Assembly (NCBI RefSeq): GCF_029846235.1
Contig: NZ_JARVWP010000009.1
Location: forward strand, 1 to 64,000
Origin: Bradyrhizobium sp. CER78
Lineage (GTDB): Bacteria; Pseudomonadota; Alphaproteobacteria; Rhizobiales; Xanthobacteraceae
DNA length: 64,000 nucleotides
Direction: 5' to 3'
Under the pieces are notes generated by a model that saw only the letters and a program-made list of their open reading frames with translations, was not told the origin of the DNA and ran no database searches. Positions within the stretch are counted from its first letter, which is position 1, and every line of letters begins with the position of its first letter. The translations under genes were made by a program, and so were the position numbers. Below are positions 45,474 through 53,019 of the stretch, one piece after another.

Positions 45474-46778
45474 TCAAATCCAGTTCTGGAACAGCATCAG
45501 CCGATTGAAGGTCGCGATCGACGTCTCGATCGCGGCGACCGTGATCGGCAGCATCGCGATGAAGCCTGCGCATCCGACGGCCACGAAGGCCCATAGCAAC
45601 CAGCGCGGCGCGCCCTTGCGGGTCAAGGCGTAGACCAGCACGAAGCTCGCGGTGGTCGCCGCCGGCAGATAGTAATAGATGAAGCCGAGCGTGCGCGGCA
45701 GCAGCGCCCAGGCGAGATACGGGCCGAGATAGAACGCAAGCACGAGAAACGCATCGCGGCTGCGGACGACGATCCAGTCGCGCAGCGCGACGATCAGCGC
45801 GATCAATGCCGGCCACAGAACCAGCGGATTGCCGAGAAACACGACCGCCGCGAACCTGTCATCGCCGACCTTCTCGAACAGATACCAGACCGGACGCACC
45901 AGGAACGGCCAGGACGGCCATGAGCTCATATAGGTGTGGCCCGCGATCGCGGTCGTGGTGTTGTCGGCAAAGATGCGGCGCTGCGCCTCGATGATGTCGC
46001 TGAACGAGAGGCCGTAGAGCGGCACGAAGGTCGCGAGATAGACGGCCGCCGGAATCAGCCCGAAACAGACGATGAAGTGCCGCAGACGGAAATCCGGCCA
46101 GAGGTCCGGCCGGTACCAATCCTCCGCATTGGCGTCGGCGAAGCGCGTGCGCCAGCCCTGCATCAGGCGGATCGCGGCAATGATCGCGACACACGTCGCA
46201 AGCACGAACAATCCGCTCCATTTGCAGGCACACGCCAGCCCCGCGGCCAATCCCGCCAGCGCGAAGGCAGACTGCGGCCGCGTCTGCCTGAAGCCATGGA
46301 TGAAAGCTGCGATCGCGAACAGACAGAAGGCGAGCGCGAAAATATCCAGCATCGCAATCCGCGACTGCACGAACAGCATCTGGTTGAAGAAAGCGAGCAA
46401 TACGGCCGCGATCGCGCGTTCCCGCGATGCGAACAGCGCCAGTGCGCCGAGATAGACAGCGACCAGCGCCAGCGCGCCGAACAGCGCCGCGGGATAACGC
46501 CATCCGAGCGGCACGTCGCCGAACGCCTTGATCGAGAGCGCGATGATCTGCTTGGCAAACGGCGGATGCATCGGGTTGAGGATCGGGCCCTCGACCACCG
46601 GCTGGAGCATCTGCCGCGCCGCCGGCACGTAATGCACCTCATCGAAATAGAGCTTGTCCGGCGTCGTGATCCCGAGCAGCAGCACGACATGGGCGACGAC
46701 GAAGATGACCGCCGCGACGCCCGCGGTGCGGGCGGCGGGACGCCGCAGAACAGAAGGAGATTTGGATGCGATGATCAA
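45474..46778 (-). CDS. PMT/ArnT-type glycosyltransferase (family GT39/83)
   Basis: A 434-residue polytopic membrane protein with about ten helices. The first periplasmic loop has the acidic motif KLYFDEVHYVPAARQML, the Asp-Glu pair used by protein O-mannosyltransferases and ArnT. HPPFAKQIIAL and LFVQSRIAMLDIFALAF also match the family. It uses a lipid-linked sugar at the periplasmic face; protein or lipid A could be the acceptor. The apparent start is TTG at 46778, since no ATG or GTG precedes the first helix. It is divergent from the FecR gene. Confidence 0.82.
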   Translation of the reverse strand: MIIASKSPSVLRRPAARTAGVAAVIFVVAHVVLLLGITTPDKLYFDEVHYVPAARQMLQPVVEGPILNPMHPPFAKQIIALSIKAFGDVPLGWRYPAALFGALALVAVYLGALALFASRERAIAAVLLAFFNQMLFVQSRIAMLDIFALAFCLFAIAAFIHGFRQTRPQSAFALAGLAAGLACACKWSGLFVLATCVAIIAAIRLMQGWRTRFADANAEDWYRPDLWPDFRLRHFIVCFGLIPAAVYLATFVPLYGLSFSDIIEAQRRIFADNTTTAIAGHTYMSSWPSWPFLVRPVWYLFEKVGDDRFAAVVFLGNPLVLWPALIALIVALRDWIVVRSRDAFLVLAFYLGPYLAWALLPRTLGFIYYYLPAATTASFVLVYALTRKGAPRWLLWAFVAVGCAGFIAMLPITVAAIETSIATFNRLMLFQNWI

Positions 46779-46802
46779 AGGGCGGGCACGTCGGGAGAAC
46801 GA

Positions 46803-46862
46803 GTGTGAGCGAAGTGTGAGCTACGATCGCGCCGTCGCACGCGACGTGTGTGACCTGTGTGA
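46803..46862. promoter_or_regulatory. Four GTGTGA direct repeats in the divergent promoter
   Basis: GTGTGA occurs at 46803, 46814, 46848 and 46857, the first pair being 11 bases apart. They lie upstream of both the glycosyltransferase (minus) and the FecR-domain gene (plus). A 9-bp inverted pair TTGAACGCA/TGCGTTCAA at 46890 and 46991 lies closer to the FecR gene. These are regulator-site candidates only. Confidence 0.35.
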
Positions 46863-47014
46863 TCGAAACTCACTTTCACGACCACAGCGTTGAACGCAAT
46901 CGAAACGGCAGAGACTAACCATCCAGTCACCTCGGGGGAGTTTGTGACATATATACAATATCAGACGCATGCCCGATCCGGTACGATGACTGCGTTCAAT
47001 CGATCGGTATTGCA

Positions 47015-47719
47015 ATGAATTCGCCTCGCAGCCTTTTCTCCCTGCTTGCACTCGGTCTTGCCGTCGCCCTGACGGCGCATCCCGCTCAGGCGCAGACCCG
47101 CGTCGGCGAAGCGGCGATGGTGAAGAACCAGGTCCTCCGCGTAGCGGCTGCAACCACGCCGATCAATGTCGGCGACGCACTGCTGCGCGATGAGACGGTG
47201 CGCACCGGCCTCGAGAGCGCCGCACGGCTGGTGATGGCCGACAGCACCAACCTCTCGCTTGGGCCGAATGCCTCGCTCAAGCTCGATCGCACCGTGTTCG
47301 ACGATGAGCATCACTATCGCGATGTCGCGGTCCGCCTGACTTCGGGTGCATTCCGCTTCGTCACCGGGCACTCGGACAAGGCGGCCTACAAGATCACCAC
47401 GCCGCTTGCGACCATCGGTGTTCGCGGCACGGTGCTCGACATCCTGTCACAGCGCGGCAAAACCACTGTGGTGTTGCAGGAAGGCGCATCGACGGTGTGT
47501 ACGTCGAACCGGCAGTGCATCGACCTGACCCAGCCCGGCGACACCGCGATCATCACGTCAAGCGGCGGCCGTACCACGATCCAGAAGACCAACAACCCGC
47601 CCTGGACGTTTGCGGCGACCTGCACCCAGGCCGCAGGGCTCTGCACCGTCACCCAGTTCGCGGATGCGACACCGGTGACGCCGACGGTCGACGACACCGG
47701 CATGCTGTGCGGACGGTGA
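47015..47719 (+). CDS. Secreted FecR-domain protein
   Basis: A 234-residue protein with a Sec signal (LFSLLALGLAVALTAHPAQA). The FecR domain is recognised by AARLVMADSTNLSLGPNASL and then KAAYKITTPLATIGVRGTVLDI, the beta-sandwich typical of periplasmic FecR-like proteins. It lacks the N-terminal anti-sigma helix of true FecR, so direct sigma-factor control is unlikely. Four Cys near the C-terminus could form disulfides. It is followed two bases later by the autotransporter barrel gene, which implies a functional pair. Confidence 0.82.
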   Translation: MNSPRSLFSLLALGLAVALTAHPAQAQTRVGEAAMVKNQVLRVAAATTPINVGDALLRDETVRTGLESAARLVMADSTNLSLGPNASLKLDRTVFDDEHHYRDVAVRLTSGAFRFVTGHSDKAAYKITTPLATIGVRGTVLDILSQRGKTTVVLQEGASTVCTSNRQCIDLTQPGDTAIITSSGGRTTIQKTNNPPWTFAATCTQAAGLCTVTQFADATPVTPTVDDTGMLCGR

Positions 47720-47721
47720 CG

Positions 47722-48888
47722 ATGGCACGGCGCATCCATTACGTGGTCCTGTCGACGGCCCTGACGTTGGCGCTGTCGCTCGCGATGCTGCAGGTGCTGG
47801 CTGCGCCGGCCCAGGCACAGACTCCAACGCCGAACTGCACGTCGATTCCCGATACCAACCTGTCAGCATTTGTGTCGTCGAACTGTGGAGCGACCCCCAC
47901 GCCGACGCCCACTCCCACGCCGGCGCCTACTCCCACGCCAACACCGACACCCACGCCGACCCCAACGCCGAGTCCGTCGCCGACGCCGATCACCGGCGCG
48001 CCGTCGAGCGGCAGTTCGATCAACGGCCTCGCCGACCAGCGCTTCAACCAGATGATCACCAACCGCGTGCTCGGGTCGGTGCTGCTCGGCGTCAATGAGC
48101 AGGTCAATTGCGACGACTGCATCAGCGCGTTCGGCTCGGCCGGCTCGTTCTCGGCCGGCATCCACGGCCGCAAGACCATCACGCCGAATCTGTCGCTGCT
48201 CGCCGGCATCGCCTACACGCAATATGGCGAGGGCGGCTACAATGTCACCAGCGCGCCGATCGGCGCCTTCGCGCTGCGCTACGACTTCGTCGACTGGGGC
48301 TCGTCGCGGCCGTTCTTCGACATCGGCAGCATCCTCTCGCCGTCCGAGAAGGTGCGCTATACCCGCAGCTACACGACCAGCCTCGGCCCGGTGTCGGTCA
48401 CCGGCCAGACCTCGAGCGAGAATTACGGCGTGTACGGGCGCGCGGGCTGGATCAGCCGGCTGTCGGCGCGCGACGAGGTCGCGGCCTCGGTCGAGGTCTG
48501 GCAGCTGTGGCAGCGGGTCAAGGGCTACAGCGATCCGGCTGTCGCCTTCAATCCGTTCGACGCCACCATTGCCGACGGCACCGATCGCACCAGCCTGGTC
48601 AAGATCGGCGGCCAGTGGACGCATCTGTTCGGATCGAGCATCGAAACCAACATCAATGGCGGCTGGGTGCAATCCTTCGCCACCCATTCCGGCATCGTCG
48701 CCACCGTCACCGGCGATGGCACCATCGTGCCGACGATCGGCAACCAGGGCTGGTTCGAATATGGCGGCCGCGTCGGCTTCCGCATCACCAAGGGCTGGAT
48801 CGCCGACCTCTTCCTCAACGGCACCGCCGGACCGCAGCCGGTCGGCAACACGGTGCACGGCGGCGTCGGACTGCGGATCAGTTACTAG
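47722..48888 (+). CDS. Autotransporter-type outer-membrane barrel with Pro-Thr linker
   Basis: A 388-residue protein from ATG 47722. It has a signal peptide (about 1-33), roughly 24 residues of mature sequence, a (Pro-Thr)n tract at 58-89 and then a beta-barrel of about 250 residues ending GGVGLRISY, with the terminal aromatic expected by the BAM machine. The barrel strands alternate as in autotransporter translocators. Almost no passenger domain exists: the Pro-Thr rod itself may be what is displayed. It starts two bases after the FecR-domain gene, in the same operon. Confidence 0.82.
   Translation: MARRIHYVVLSTALTLALSLAMLQVLAAPAQAQTPTPNCTSIPDTNLSAFVSSNCGATPTPTPTPTPAPTPTPTPTPTPTPTPSPSPTPITGAPSSGSSINGLADQRFNQMITNRVLGSVLLGVNEQVNCDDCISAFGSAGSFSAGIHGRKTITPNLSLLAGIAYTQYGEGGYNVTSAPIGAFALRYDFVDWGSSRPFFDIGSILSPSEKVRYTRSYTTSLGPVSVTGQTSSENYGVYGRAGWISRLSARDEVAASVEVWQLWQRVKGYSDPAVAFNPFDATIADGTDRTSLVKIGGQWTHLFGSSIETNINGGWVQSFATHSGIVATVTGDGTIVPTIGNQGWFEYGGRVGFRITKGWIADLFLNGTAGPQPVGNTVHGGVGLRISY
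47893..47988 (+). repeat. Pro-Thr codon microsatellite in the autotransporter gene
   Basis: About sixteen Thr-Pro codon pairs (ACG/ACC/ACA with CCG/CCC/CCA) in a row, broken by one Ala and two Ser codons. Synonymous codon variation shows the array is not a fresh expansion. Length changes here would alter the surface rod in frame. Confidence 0.8.
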
Positions 48889-49033
48889 GGCGGGGCTCCG
48901 ATGTCAGCGGACCAACCCCGCATCCATGGCACAACAACTGTGATGCGGCCGGAGGCGATCGACCTCCGGCGACGCAGCGGCTGAAGAACGCAGCCTCAGC
49001 CTCACATGATACGCGCGGTCCGTGCGGCTCCGT

Positions 49034-49360
49034 TCAGTCGTTGTCCCAGTAGCCATCCGAGTACCCGTCGCGGTACCCATATGAATAGCCGTGGTCATAT
49101 CCGCCCGGATATTCGTCGCCGTAATCGTACACGTGACGATGATAATGGACGACGGGAGGCGAGTAATAATCCCGCTCGTAGACGTAGGCCGGCGCCGCCC
49201 GCGCAGTCATGGTGGAGCCCAACAGGGCTCCGACGGCGAGACCGCCAACCACGCCGGCGGCCACGGCATCTCCCCGCCGCCAGCGCGCCGTGGCTTCGGT
49301 CGACGCAAGACATCCCGTCACGATGACCGCAGCGGTCGTGAGAACAGCTACTCGATTCAT
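49034..49360 (-). CDS. Small secreted Gly/Tyr/Asp-rich protein
   Basis: A 108-residue protein with a signal or lipobox-like start (VLTTAAVIVTGCLASTEA; the Cys could be lipidated). A glycine-zipper stretch GVVGGLAVGALLG follows, and then a tail dominated by Tyr, Gly, Asp and His (YGYRDGYSDGYWDND). Short frames like this are common in Bradyrhizobium as unassigned envelope proteins. Membrane insertion through the glycine zipper is possible. The neighbouring genes give no hint of function. Confidence 0.65.
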   Translation of the reverse strand: MNRVAVLTTAAVIVTGCLASTEATARWRRGDAVAAGVVGGLAVGALLGSTMTARAAPAYVYERDYYSPPVVHYHRHVYDYGDEYPGGYDHGYSYGYRDGYSDGYWDND

Positions 49361-49532
49361 TCACGCATATCCCTATTTGAGTTCGACAGCGGCGCGGGCC
49401 GATGGCAGCGATCAACCATCGCGCTTACCGCAGGATGACATCGTCGCGCGACCGGCATCCTGCTTCGCCGTGCTCTCGGGTCCTCTTGTCCGCCTATCCG
49501 CGCCGGACGTCCGGCCCGCGGCAGAGAGCCCT

Positions 49533-49853
49533 CTAGAACGTGACGAGGTCCTTGATCTCGCTGCGGACAAATCGCGGTACAACCCGTCTGCCCACGAAGT
49601 CGTTCCAGTCCTTGAACTTCGACTTCGTTCTCGCCTCTGTGATTGCAGTGACGGCACGAACGCTGAGATGCGGAAGCTTCACCAACTCGCTGACAGGCGC
49701 GGTGTTGAGGTTGATCTTCTCGGTCCGGCCGACCGGCTCTCGTGTCGCGGGTGCCTGGCGGGTCGAGCCGGTGACTGATGGAGATGTCTGTGCCAACGCG
49801 GTAGCACCGATGACGCAAACACCAAGGCTGATGTAAACCAACCGAGCAAACAT
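49533..49853 (-). CDS. Secreted helix-hairpin-helix protein (ComEA-like)
   Basis: A 106-residue protein with a signal peptide (ARLVYISLGVCVIGATALAQ). The C-terminal half is a helix-hairpin-helix pair: INLNTAPVSELVKLPHLSVR, then ITEARTKSKFKDWNDFVGRR. This matches ComEA-type periplasmic DNA-binding proteins but lacks the usual GIG turn (PHLSV here), so DNA binding may be weakened. It could bind incoming DNA in the periplasm or serve another role. No other competence gene is nearby. Confidence 0.75.
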   Translation of the reverse strand: MFARLVYISLGVCVIGATALAQTSPSVTGSTRQAPATREPVGRTEKINLNTAPVSELVKLPHLSVRAVTAITEARTKSKFKDWNDFVGRRVVPRFVRSEIKDLVTF

Positions 49854-49962
49854 GGACTACTATCCTTCGACATGACGCCCTTGACCCGCGACCGATAAAG
49901 CGGCTGCCGATTACCGCAAGCTTACGGTCGCGATCGTCGCAGCGACTTTCTGAAGCATCCGG

Positions 49963-51639
49963 TCACCGGATCACGACGAACAGTCCGGCCCGGCGCGCTG
50001 TGGTGGATCGGCGCGCCAAGGCATGCGTCCTTGCTCTGGCCAATATCGTTGCGAGGCTTGAAGCAGCACTACCCGGCTCGCGAAGCGGCGCCACCAGGAA
50101 TGCAACGAGGTTTCGCCTGACGCCTGGAATTCCGAACAAGCTCGATTGAATGGAAATTTCGCGCCTGACATAGTGTCCGGCCTGCGCCGCCATCCGCTCA
50201 GTCCATTCAACGCAATCATCTTGATCGTCGAAACAGAGCGCAGCCCAGCCGCGCTCCGGCGTCACCTGGCGAGGCAGTGCCAACGAATACTGGTAGGCGA
50301 AAGGATCGCCATAATACGGGTGATCGGAGCTGTAGAAGGCCACCGCAAGCCCGAGGCTATCATTGCCTCCGACGATCGACAGGGGCGTCGCCATCTCCTC
50401 GTGCCATAGCCGGGTGAGTTCGTCTGCCGCCTGGTGATAAAAGCTTCGTCCCTCCTCATAGCCGTGGCTGTTGCGATAGAACGCATGAATCGGGGCCGCG
50501 ATCACAGCGGCCACGATCGCTATCCCGGCAACGAGGAGCGCGGCGTTGACCGTGTAGAACCGCTCGATCCGGTAGCGGGTGCTGCAAACCATCGGCACGG
50601 CGAGCAGGAACAATCCCTGCAGCGCCCATAGCGACGGCAAGTCGGTGCAGAGGAATATGGATGTGGTGAAAGGAAGCACGATCGTGCCGATCGCGATGTG
50701 CCAGAGCAGCTTCAGGTTTAGATCCGACACCGCAAAGTCCCGAGCCAGGCGCCTTATTCGGTAGCCTGCGATCATCACCCAGGTCACGGCGGACAGACTC
50801 ACTGCCGCAGCAAGGCCCAGCAGGAAATTGGCTGCGTCTTGCAGAGACGTCAGAAAATCGGCCCGCACATGGGTCGCCGCATAGTAAACGGGCTCCGCGC
50901 CTGTCTCGGCCAGCCATTGCAGGTGCGGAAACAGTGCGAGCAGCCCGGCCGCGGTGGAGATCCAGGGCGAACTGGAGCTGAAGTAGGCGCGCCGCGCGGG
51001 ATGAATGATGGCCGACAACGCAAAGCTCGCCACCAGAAAGATGGAATAGTACTTGCCCAACATGGCAAGCGAGGCCGTCAGACCTGCGGCAATCGCCCAG
51101 AGTGGCGCCCTTGTTTCAAAGGCACGGAGGAAGCAATAGGTCGCAAGCGGCCAGACCGCGAGCAACACCGCGTTGGCGTTGAAGCGCTGCGCATGAAACT
51201 GATACGCCGGGGTCAGCATGAGCAGGAGCAGCACCAGCAGGCGCTTGTGCCCACAGACAAACCTCCTTGCGATCAGGTCGACGAACCACAAGGCCAGCGC
51301 CGCATTCGTCATCGCCATCAGCTGCAACGACCAGTCGGTCAGCGGAAAGACCGAGGTCCACGCGCCGGTGACCCATCCCATCAACGGCGGGTGCTTGGGA
51401 TAACCCCACGCGAAATGCCGTCCATACGTCCAGGTCTCCAGCACGTCGGGATGCAGGCCGGCACCGTGATAGGCGACGGCCAGATACAACGTCCAGATGC
51501 CGACGAAGCCGGCGAGCAGCAGTGGCACCGACCACCCTGCTTCGACCCCTTCCAGCCACCGGGTGAACGGGCGGCGCCAATACGCCGGATCGCGATCCGA
51601 CCGCTTGGCCATCGCCGACAACGCAAAATCTACCGGCAT
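49963..51639 (-). CDS. GT39/ArnT-type membrane glycosyltransferase
   Basis: A 558-residue polytopic protein with about eleven helices and a soluble C-terminal domain. The first loop (TYGRHFAWGYPKHPPLMGWV) is typical of ArnT-like family members, and DLIARRFVCGHKRLLVLLLL and the helix AVLLAVWPLATYCFLRAFET follow. It transfers a sugar from a polyprenyl carrier at the periplasmic side, with lipid A, O-antigen or protein as possible acceptor. A two-component system lies 0.7 kb away on the opposite strand, an arrangement reminiscent of PmrAB and ArnT, but a link is not shown. Confidence 0.82.
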   Translation of the reverse strand: MPVDFALSAMAKRSDRDPAYWRRPFTRWLEGVEAGWSVPLLLAGFVGIWTLYLAVAYHGAGLHPDVLETWTYGRHFAWGYPKHPPLMGWVTGAWTSVFPLTDWSLQLMAMTNAALALWFVDLIARRFVCGHKRLLVLLLLMLTPAYQFHAQRFNANAVLLAVWPLATYCFLRAFETRAPLWAIAAGLTASLAMLGKYYSIFLVASFALSAIIHPARRAYFSSSSPWISTAAGLLALFPHLQWLAETGAEPVYYAATHVRADFLTSLQDAANFLLGLAAAVSLSAVTWVMIAGYRIRRLARDFAVSDLNLKLLWHIAIGTIVLPFTTSIFLCTDLPSLWALQGLFLLAVPMVCSTRYRIERFYTVNAALLVAGIAIVAAVIAAPIHAFYRNSHGYEEGRSFYHQAADELTRLWHEEMATPLSIVGGNDSLGLAVAFYSSDHPYYGDPFAYQYSLALPRQVTPERGWAALCFDDQDDCVEWTERMAAQAGHYVRREISIQSSLFGIPGVRRNLVAFLVAPLREPGSAASSLATILARARTHALARRSTTARRAGLFVVIR

Positions 51640-52286
51640 GAAGCCTTCGTTTTCATATCGCGAACGCCATGTCCGGCGCTTCCATCGACATGCTCTTCAC
51701 AGCCAGCATTACGACAGCCTGACGTGGCTCAGCTCACGTCTCCCGGGCGGCCTCGCCGACGCTGATGGCGGTCATGCGCCGGTAATGCTGATCGATGCCT
51801 CTGGCGGATCAATCCCGTCAAGGAGATCCGCATGCAAAGACTCGCCATCATGATGATCATGACGCTGATTGGCTTTGGGGTGCTTGGTGCTCGAAGCCGG
51901 CGCCGGTTACGGGGCAGCAGTGGCCGCAGGGGCCATTGACGCCTTGGCGATCGTTAGCCGCGGCGGCGATTGCGAGGTCCCGGCGCACTCCGGCCGATTG
52001 GCATGACGCCATGCTCGCCTATCGACTGTGTCGAAGCGGTCTCTCACGCGTGGAAATCACCAAGCGAAGCATGACGCGATCCGGCAGCCTCCGAAGGCGA
52101 GCCGTCGAAGAAGGGATTGAGCTCGATCGACGGAGCTTCGGCGCCCATCCCGACGGGTCTTTCGGACGGCAGCCAATCGGGCGGCAATCTCGTCGCTTCC
52201 TGCATCAAAAAACCGACGGAATCGTCAAGAAAATGCCCAATCACGTCAACGTATTGAGATGAAATATCGCACTTTTCCGACCAGCC
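51640..52286. other. Accessory-looking gap with one possible broken small gene
   Basis: About 650 bases between the divergent glycosyltransferase and two-component genes. It shows weaker GC bias than its surroundings. The only candidate is the short frame at 51832; the longer frame 51795-52262 lacks normal protein character after ~100 residues. No repeat family or RNA gene was found. Confidence 0.4.
51832..51939 (+). pseudogene. Possible frameshifted small lipoprotein
   Basis: A strong AAGGAGAT ribosome site precedes ATG 51832, and the frame reads MQRLAIMMIMTLIGFGVLGA, a lipoprotein signal, but then runs into RSRRRLR and stops after 35 residues. In the neighbouring frame the same place reads CSKPAPVTGQQWPQGPL, so one indel would restore a lipobox LGAC and a longer protein. 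This suggests a recent frameshift or a sequencing error. Confidence 0.4.
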
Positions 52287-52313
52287 GTAATCTTATGGTA
52301 ATCCGTCCGTAAT
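52287..52313 (+). promoter_or_regulatory. Three GTAAT direct repeats at 11-bp spacing before the response regulator
   Basis: GTAAT occurs at 52287, 52298 and 52309, each exactly 11 bases apart, on the same face of the helix. OmpR/PhoB-type regulators bind such direct repeats as tandem dimers. They lie just before the downstream response regulator gene, so they probably mediate autoregulation. Confidence 0.6.
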
Positions 52314-52347
52314 GGTAGAAGCCGTGTCTCATGCTTGGGAGAATGCG

Positions 52348-53019
52348 GTGCGGGTTCTGGTCGTGGAGGATGACCCTCAGCTTGGGCCATGGCTGCGGGA
52401 TACTCTGGGAACGGCCTTCGGCTCATCTGATATGGTCACGACGCTCGAGGAAGGCCGGGCCGCGATCGCCGTCCGGAATTTTGAACTTGTGGTGATCGAC
52501 CGCGGACTACCGGATGGCGATGGCCTCGCCTTGCTGCGCGACCTGAAGCAACAGAAGCCGAGCCCGGCGACGATTGTGCTGACGGCACTTGATGATCCCG
52601 TCGATATCGCACGCGCCCTCGACGACGGAGCGGACGATTATGTGGCCAAGCCATTTGAACCGATCGAGCTGGTCGCGAGGGCAAAGGCGGTGCTCCGGCG
52701 TCTGTTTCTGGATCGAGGGGCGGTCGTTCGGATCAGCAATCTGAGCTACGACGTCCTCAATCGCGAGGTCTGCGTCGATCACCAGCCGATTGTCGTCCCG
52801 CGGCGAGAACTGGCAATCCTGGAAGCCATGGTGCGGCGGATCGGGCGCGTGGTCCTGCGCGAGACCCTTGAAGTTGCGGCCTATGATTTTGACGACGAGA
52901 TCCAATCGAACGCGATCGAGGCGCATGTTTCGCGGCTGCGCCGACGGCTCCGTGCAGCCAACTGCAGGATCGTCATCAAACCGGTCCGCGGCCTCGGCTA
53001 TCTGTTGAGTGGTGAATGA
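52348..53019 (+). CDS. OmpR/PhoB family response regulator
   Basis: A 223-residue regulator when started at GTG 52348, which has GGGAGA upstream and gives the family start (V/M)RVLVVEDD. An ATG at 52312 would add 12 residues and overlap the third GTAAT repeat. Phosphoacceptor Asp51 is in VVIDRGLPDGDG, the switch Lys is in YVAKPFEP, and the C-terminal winged helix is RRELAILEAMVRRIGRVVLR ... HVSRLRRRLR. It resembles the QseB/PmrA group. It overlaps the sensor kinase gene by four bases (ATGA), so the two are co-translated. Confidence 0.9.
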   Translation: MRVLVVEDDPQLGPWLRDTLGTAFGSSDMVTTLEEGRAAIAVRNFELVVIDRGLPDGDGLALLRDLKQQKPSPATIVLTALDDPVDIARALDDGADDYVAKPFEPIELVARAKAVLRRLFLDRGAVVRISNLSYDVLNREVCVDHQPIVVPRRELAILEAMVRRIGRVVLRETLEVAAYDFDDEIQSNAIEAHVSRLRRRLRAANCRIVIKPVRGLGYLLSGE

